NCBI GenBank assembly: GCA_028679075.1
Contig: JAJRCF010000001.1
Location: 124,001 to 188,000 of the forward strand
From: Methanoregula sp.
Lineage (GTDB): Archaea > Halobacteriota > Methanomicrobia > Methanomicrobiales > Methanospirillaceae
Reading direction: 5' to 3'
Length of the DNA stretch: 64,000 nt
Shown here: positions 62,309 to 64,000 of the stretch, piece after piece
Layout of the letters: every line of letters begins with the position of its first letter
Position numbering within the stretch: position 1 is the first letter of the stretch
Translations under genes and position numbers: made by a program
Notes under the pieces: generated by a model
What the model saw: the letters and a program-made list of their open reading frames with translations, nothing else
Databases searched by the model: none
What the model was told of the DNA's origin: nothing

Positions 62309-64000
62309 GTGAGCCGGAAAAGTGTCAATTTCACGATAAAGGAGATCAATTCCGATCTTGCACAGTTCCGGGACCTCAACATCACGATCGGCTCCATCAC
62401 CCGCGAACGGTGGGAAGAGCCGATGGGGCCCACGCCGTACCCTTCGCTCACGACCCTCCGCTCCTGGGACCAGCGGCTTTTGAGCCGGTACAAGCCGTTC
62501 TACATGCCGTTCTGCGACCTCTGCTGTCTCTGCACGTACGGGAAATGCGACCTGACCGGCACCAAGAAAGGCGCCTGCGGGATCTCGATGCCCGCCCAGC
62601 AGTCCCGCACCGTCCTTATCGCCGCATGTATCGGGGCGGCCACCCACATCAGCCACTCGCGGGACCTCCTCAACCATGTGATCGCAACCTCCGGCCGGGA
62701 CTGCCCCATCAACGTGGGCGGGACCAGTGTCGAAGTAGAGGCCCCGATCACCCGGCTTGTCTGCGGGGTCAAGCCCGAGACGCTCGGGGACCTCGAACCC
62801 GTGCTGGACTACTGCGAGAACCAGGTAACCCAGCTCCTCGCGGTCACCCACACCGGCCAGGAAGGGAACCACCTTGATTTTGAGTCCAAGGTCTTCCATG
62901 CCGGCATGATCGACCACGTGGGGATGGAAGTCGCGGACATCGCGCAGGTCTCGGCACTCGGCTTTCCGAAGGCAGACCCGGAGTCCCCTCTTTGCGAACT
63001 CGGCCTCGGCACGGTCGATACCAAAAAGCCGGTCATCCTCGTCATCGGCCACAATGTCCCTCCCGCGACGGAGATCATCGATTACCTCAAGGAGAACAAC
63101 CTCTTCTCAGATATCGAAGTGACCGGCATCTGCTGCACGGCGCTCGATATCACCCGGTACTCGCCCCGGGCAAAGATCGTAGGCCCCATCTCGTGGCAGC
63201 TCCGTTATATCCGGAGCGGTGTGCCCGATGTCATCGTCATCGATGAGCAGTGCGTCCGGACCGATACCCTGACAGAAGCGGCAAAGATCCATGCGCCCCT
63301 TATTGCGACGAGCGAGAAGAACTGCCTCGGCCTGCCCGACATGACGGACGACACGGCCGAGGCGATCGTTGCGGCGTTTGCCAGCGGGAACGTACCGGGC
63401 GCCCTCATCCTCGACCCGGAGAAAGTAGGCGAGGTCGCGGTCCGGGTTGCCCAGGCAGTCGCCCCGAAGCGGAAGAAGCACGGGAACCTCCCGACCAAGC
63501 ACCAGCTCGCCGAGTGGGCGAAGAAATGCACCCAGTGCATGCTCTGCCGGCGTGCGTGCCCCAACGATCTCCCGCTCGCCCAGGCAATCAGGCTCGCGGT
63601 GTCAGGAAACCTCACGGGTCTTGACGAGCTCTACGATGACTGCCTCGGCTGCGGCAGGTGCGAATCGGCATGCAAGCAGAAGATCCCCATCCACAGTCTC
63701 ATCGTTGCTGCGGCGGACAAGAAGACAAAAGAGGAGACCTACTGCCTGCGGAGCGGACGGGGGCCCATCCAGGACCTCGAGATCCGCAAGGTCGGCGGCC
63801 CCATCGTGCTCGGCGAGATCCCGGGCATTGTCGCGTTTGTCGGCTGCGCCCATTACCCGAAAGGCTCCCGCGAGGTGGCGGAGATGTGCATGGAGTTTGC
63901 ACGCCGTAGGTACATTGTCTGCACCTCCGGGTGTTCCGCGATGTCGGCCGGTATGTACCGCGACGAAGAGGGCAAGACCGCGTACGAGCGGTATTCCGGC
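62309..64000 (+). CDS. cdhA: CO dehydrogenase/acetyl-CoA synthase alpha subunit CdhA (3' end off the window)
   Basis: GTG start at 62309 after GGGGGTG; 564 codons to the right edge. Cluster B/D cysteines: CDLCCLCTYGKCDL and GACGI. C-cluster ligand regions: HTGQEGNH, GICCTALDI, SEKNCLGLPD and CTSGCSAMSAGMY. Two ferredoxin-like motifs: CTQCMLCRRACP and CLGCGRCESACK. This is the nickel CODH subunit that interconverts CO2 and CO for acetyl-CoA synthesis in carbon fixation. It continues beyond the window, where cdhB and the rest of the operon are expected. Confidence 0.96.
   Translation, partial: MSRKSVNFTIKEINSDLAQFRDLNITIGSITRERWEEPMGPTPYPSLTTLRSWDQRLLSRYKPFYMPFCDLCCLCTYGKCDLTGTKKGACGISMPAQQSRTVLIAACIGAATHISHSRDLLNHVIATSGRDCPINVGGTSVEVEAPITRLVCGVKPETLGDLEPVLDYCENQVTQLLAVTHTGQEGNHLDFESKVFHAGMIDHVGMEVADIAQVSALGFPKADPESPLCELGLGTVDTKKPVILVIGHNVPPATEIIDYLKENNLFSDIEVTGICCTALDITRYSPRAKIVGPISWQLRYIRSGVPDVIVIDEQCVRTDTLTEAAKIHAPLIATSEKNCLGLPDMTDDTAEAIVAAFASGNVPGALILDPEKVGEVAVRVAQAVAPKRKKHGNLPTKHQLAEWAKKCTQCMLCRRACPNDLPLAQAIRLAVSGNLTGLDELYDDCLGCGRCESACKQKIPIHSLIVAAADKKTKEETYCLRSGRGPIQDLEIRKVGGPIVLGEIPGIVAFVGCAHYPKGSREVAEMCMEFARRRYIVCTSGCSAMSAGMYRDEEGKTAYERYSG

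Overview
The window is from a hydrogenotrophic methanogenic archaeon of the Methanomicrobiales, most likely a Methanoregula relative. The taxon is inferred from gene content: four of the five coenzyme F430 genes (cfbA, E, D, B), a methanogenesis-marker-9-like protein, cdhA of CO dehydrogenase/acetyl-CoA synthase, archaeal PCNA, PriL, Alba, S17e and an archaeosine radical SAM enzyme, together with an ordinary class II SerRS rather than the rare methanogen type. Most of the window is GC-rich. AT-rich patches around 43.5-45.1 kb and 53.1-56.5 kb look foreign or fast evolving.

Layout. 1-6.7 kb: two tandem paralogous giant surface proteins (beta-helix, TIG domains and a PGF-pre-PGF-like domain) on the minus strand; the first runs off the left edge. 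7.0-9.5 kb: tandemly duplicated HTH-PAS sensor regulators, two copies fused into one frame by a single-base length difference. 9.7-11.8 kb: moaA and rlmE, preceded by a duplicated moaA tail and an inverted-repeat element. 11.9-13.8 kb: replication genes pcn-priL. 14.0-20.0 kb: HD protein, ThiN-like protein, rps17e-dapA-dapB, ferredoxin, asd and alba. 20.3-24.7 kb: DUF373 membrane protein, coiled-coil protein, then ftsZ behind a 58-residue ribbon-helix-helix gene (cdrS-like) with a perfect 10-bp inverted repeat upstream. 24.9-27.9 kb: cobD-like and cobY for corrinoid salvage, then a TIGR00300/LOR-SDH protein. 27.9-31.9 kb: archaeosine radical SAM protein, surface protein, tRNA-Ser and hypC-hypA-hypE. 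32-36.7 kb: histidine kinase, an operon of marker 9-like/CitG-like/DUF447 genes, and a PD-(D/E)XK nuclease. 36.9-41.0 kb: cfbA-cfbE-cfbD-cfbB. 41-43.5 kb: two signalling proteins, ilvE and tRNA-Glu. 43.5-45.1 kb: AT-rich orphan gene and an unusual hairpin repeat array. 45.1-51.2 kb: flavoprotein/HxlR pair, serS and two zinc-ribbon membrane proteins. 51.3-52.9 kb: two CooC-type ATPases. 53.1-56.3 kb: AT-rich island with a CDP-alcohol phosphatidyltransferase, a PHP phosphoesterase, a membrane-tethered phosphoribosyltransferase and a HAD phosphatase. 57.5-60.7 kb: secreted beta-propeller and secreted cysteine-peptidase-like protein. 61.3-61.9 kb: MntA/HepT toxin-antitoxin. 62.3 kb to the end: start of cdhA.

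Several genes fit together. The cfb genes make the methyl-CoM reductase cofactor. CooC ATPases normally mature the nickel enzyme that cdhA encodes, and hypCAE mature NiFe hydrogenases, so nickel enzyme assembly is a theme. asd, dapA and dapB supply diaminopimelate/lysine. The most novel-looking elements are the AT-rich four-gene island, the roughly 25-bp phased hairpin array near 44.5-44.9 kb with relatives at 56.6 and 57.4 kb, a family of GAAGA-clamped intergenic hairpins, and the putative CdrS operator in front of cdrS-ftsZ. All assignments come from reading the sequence; no database search was run.
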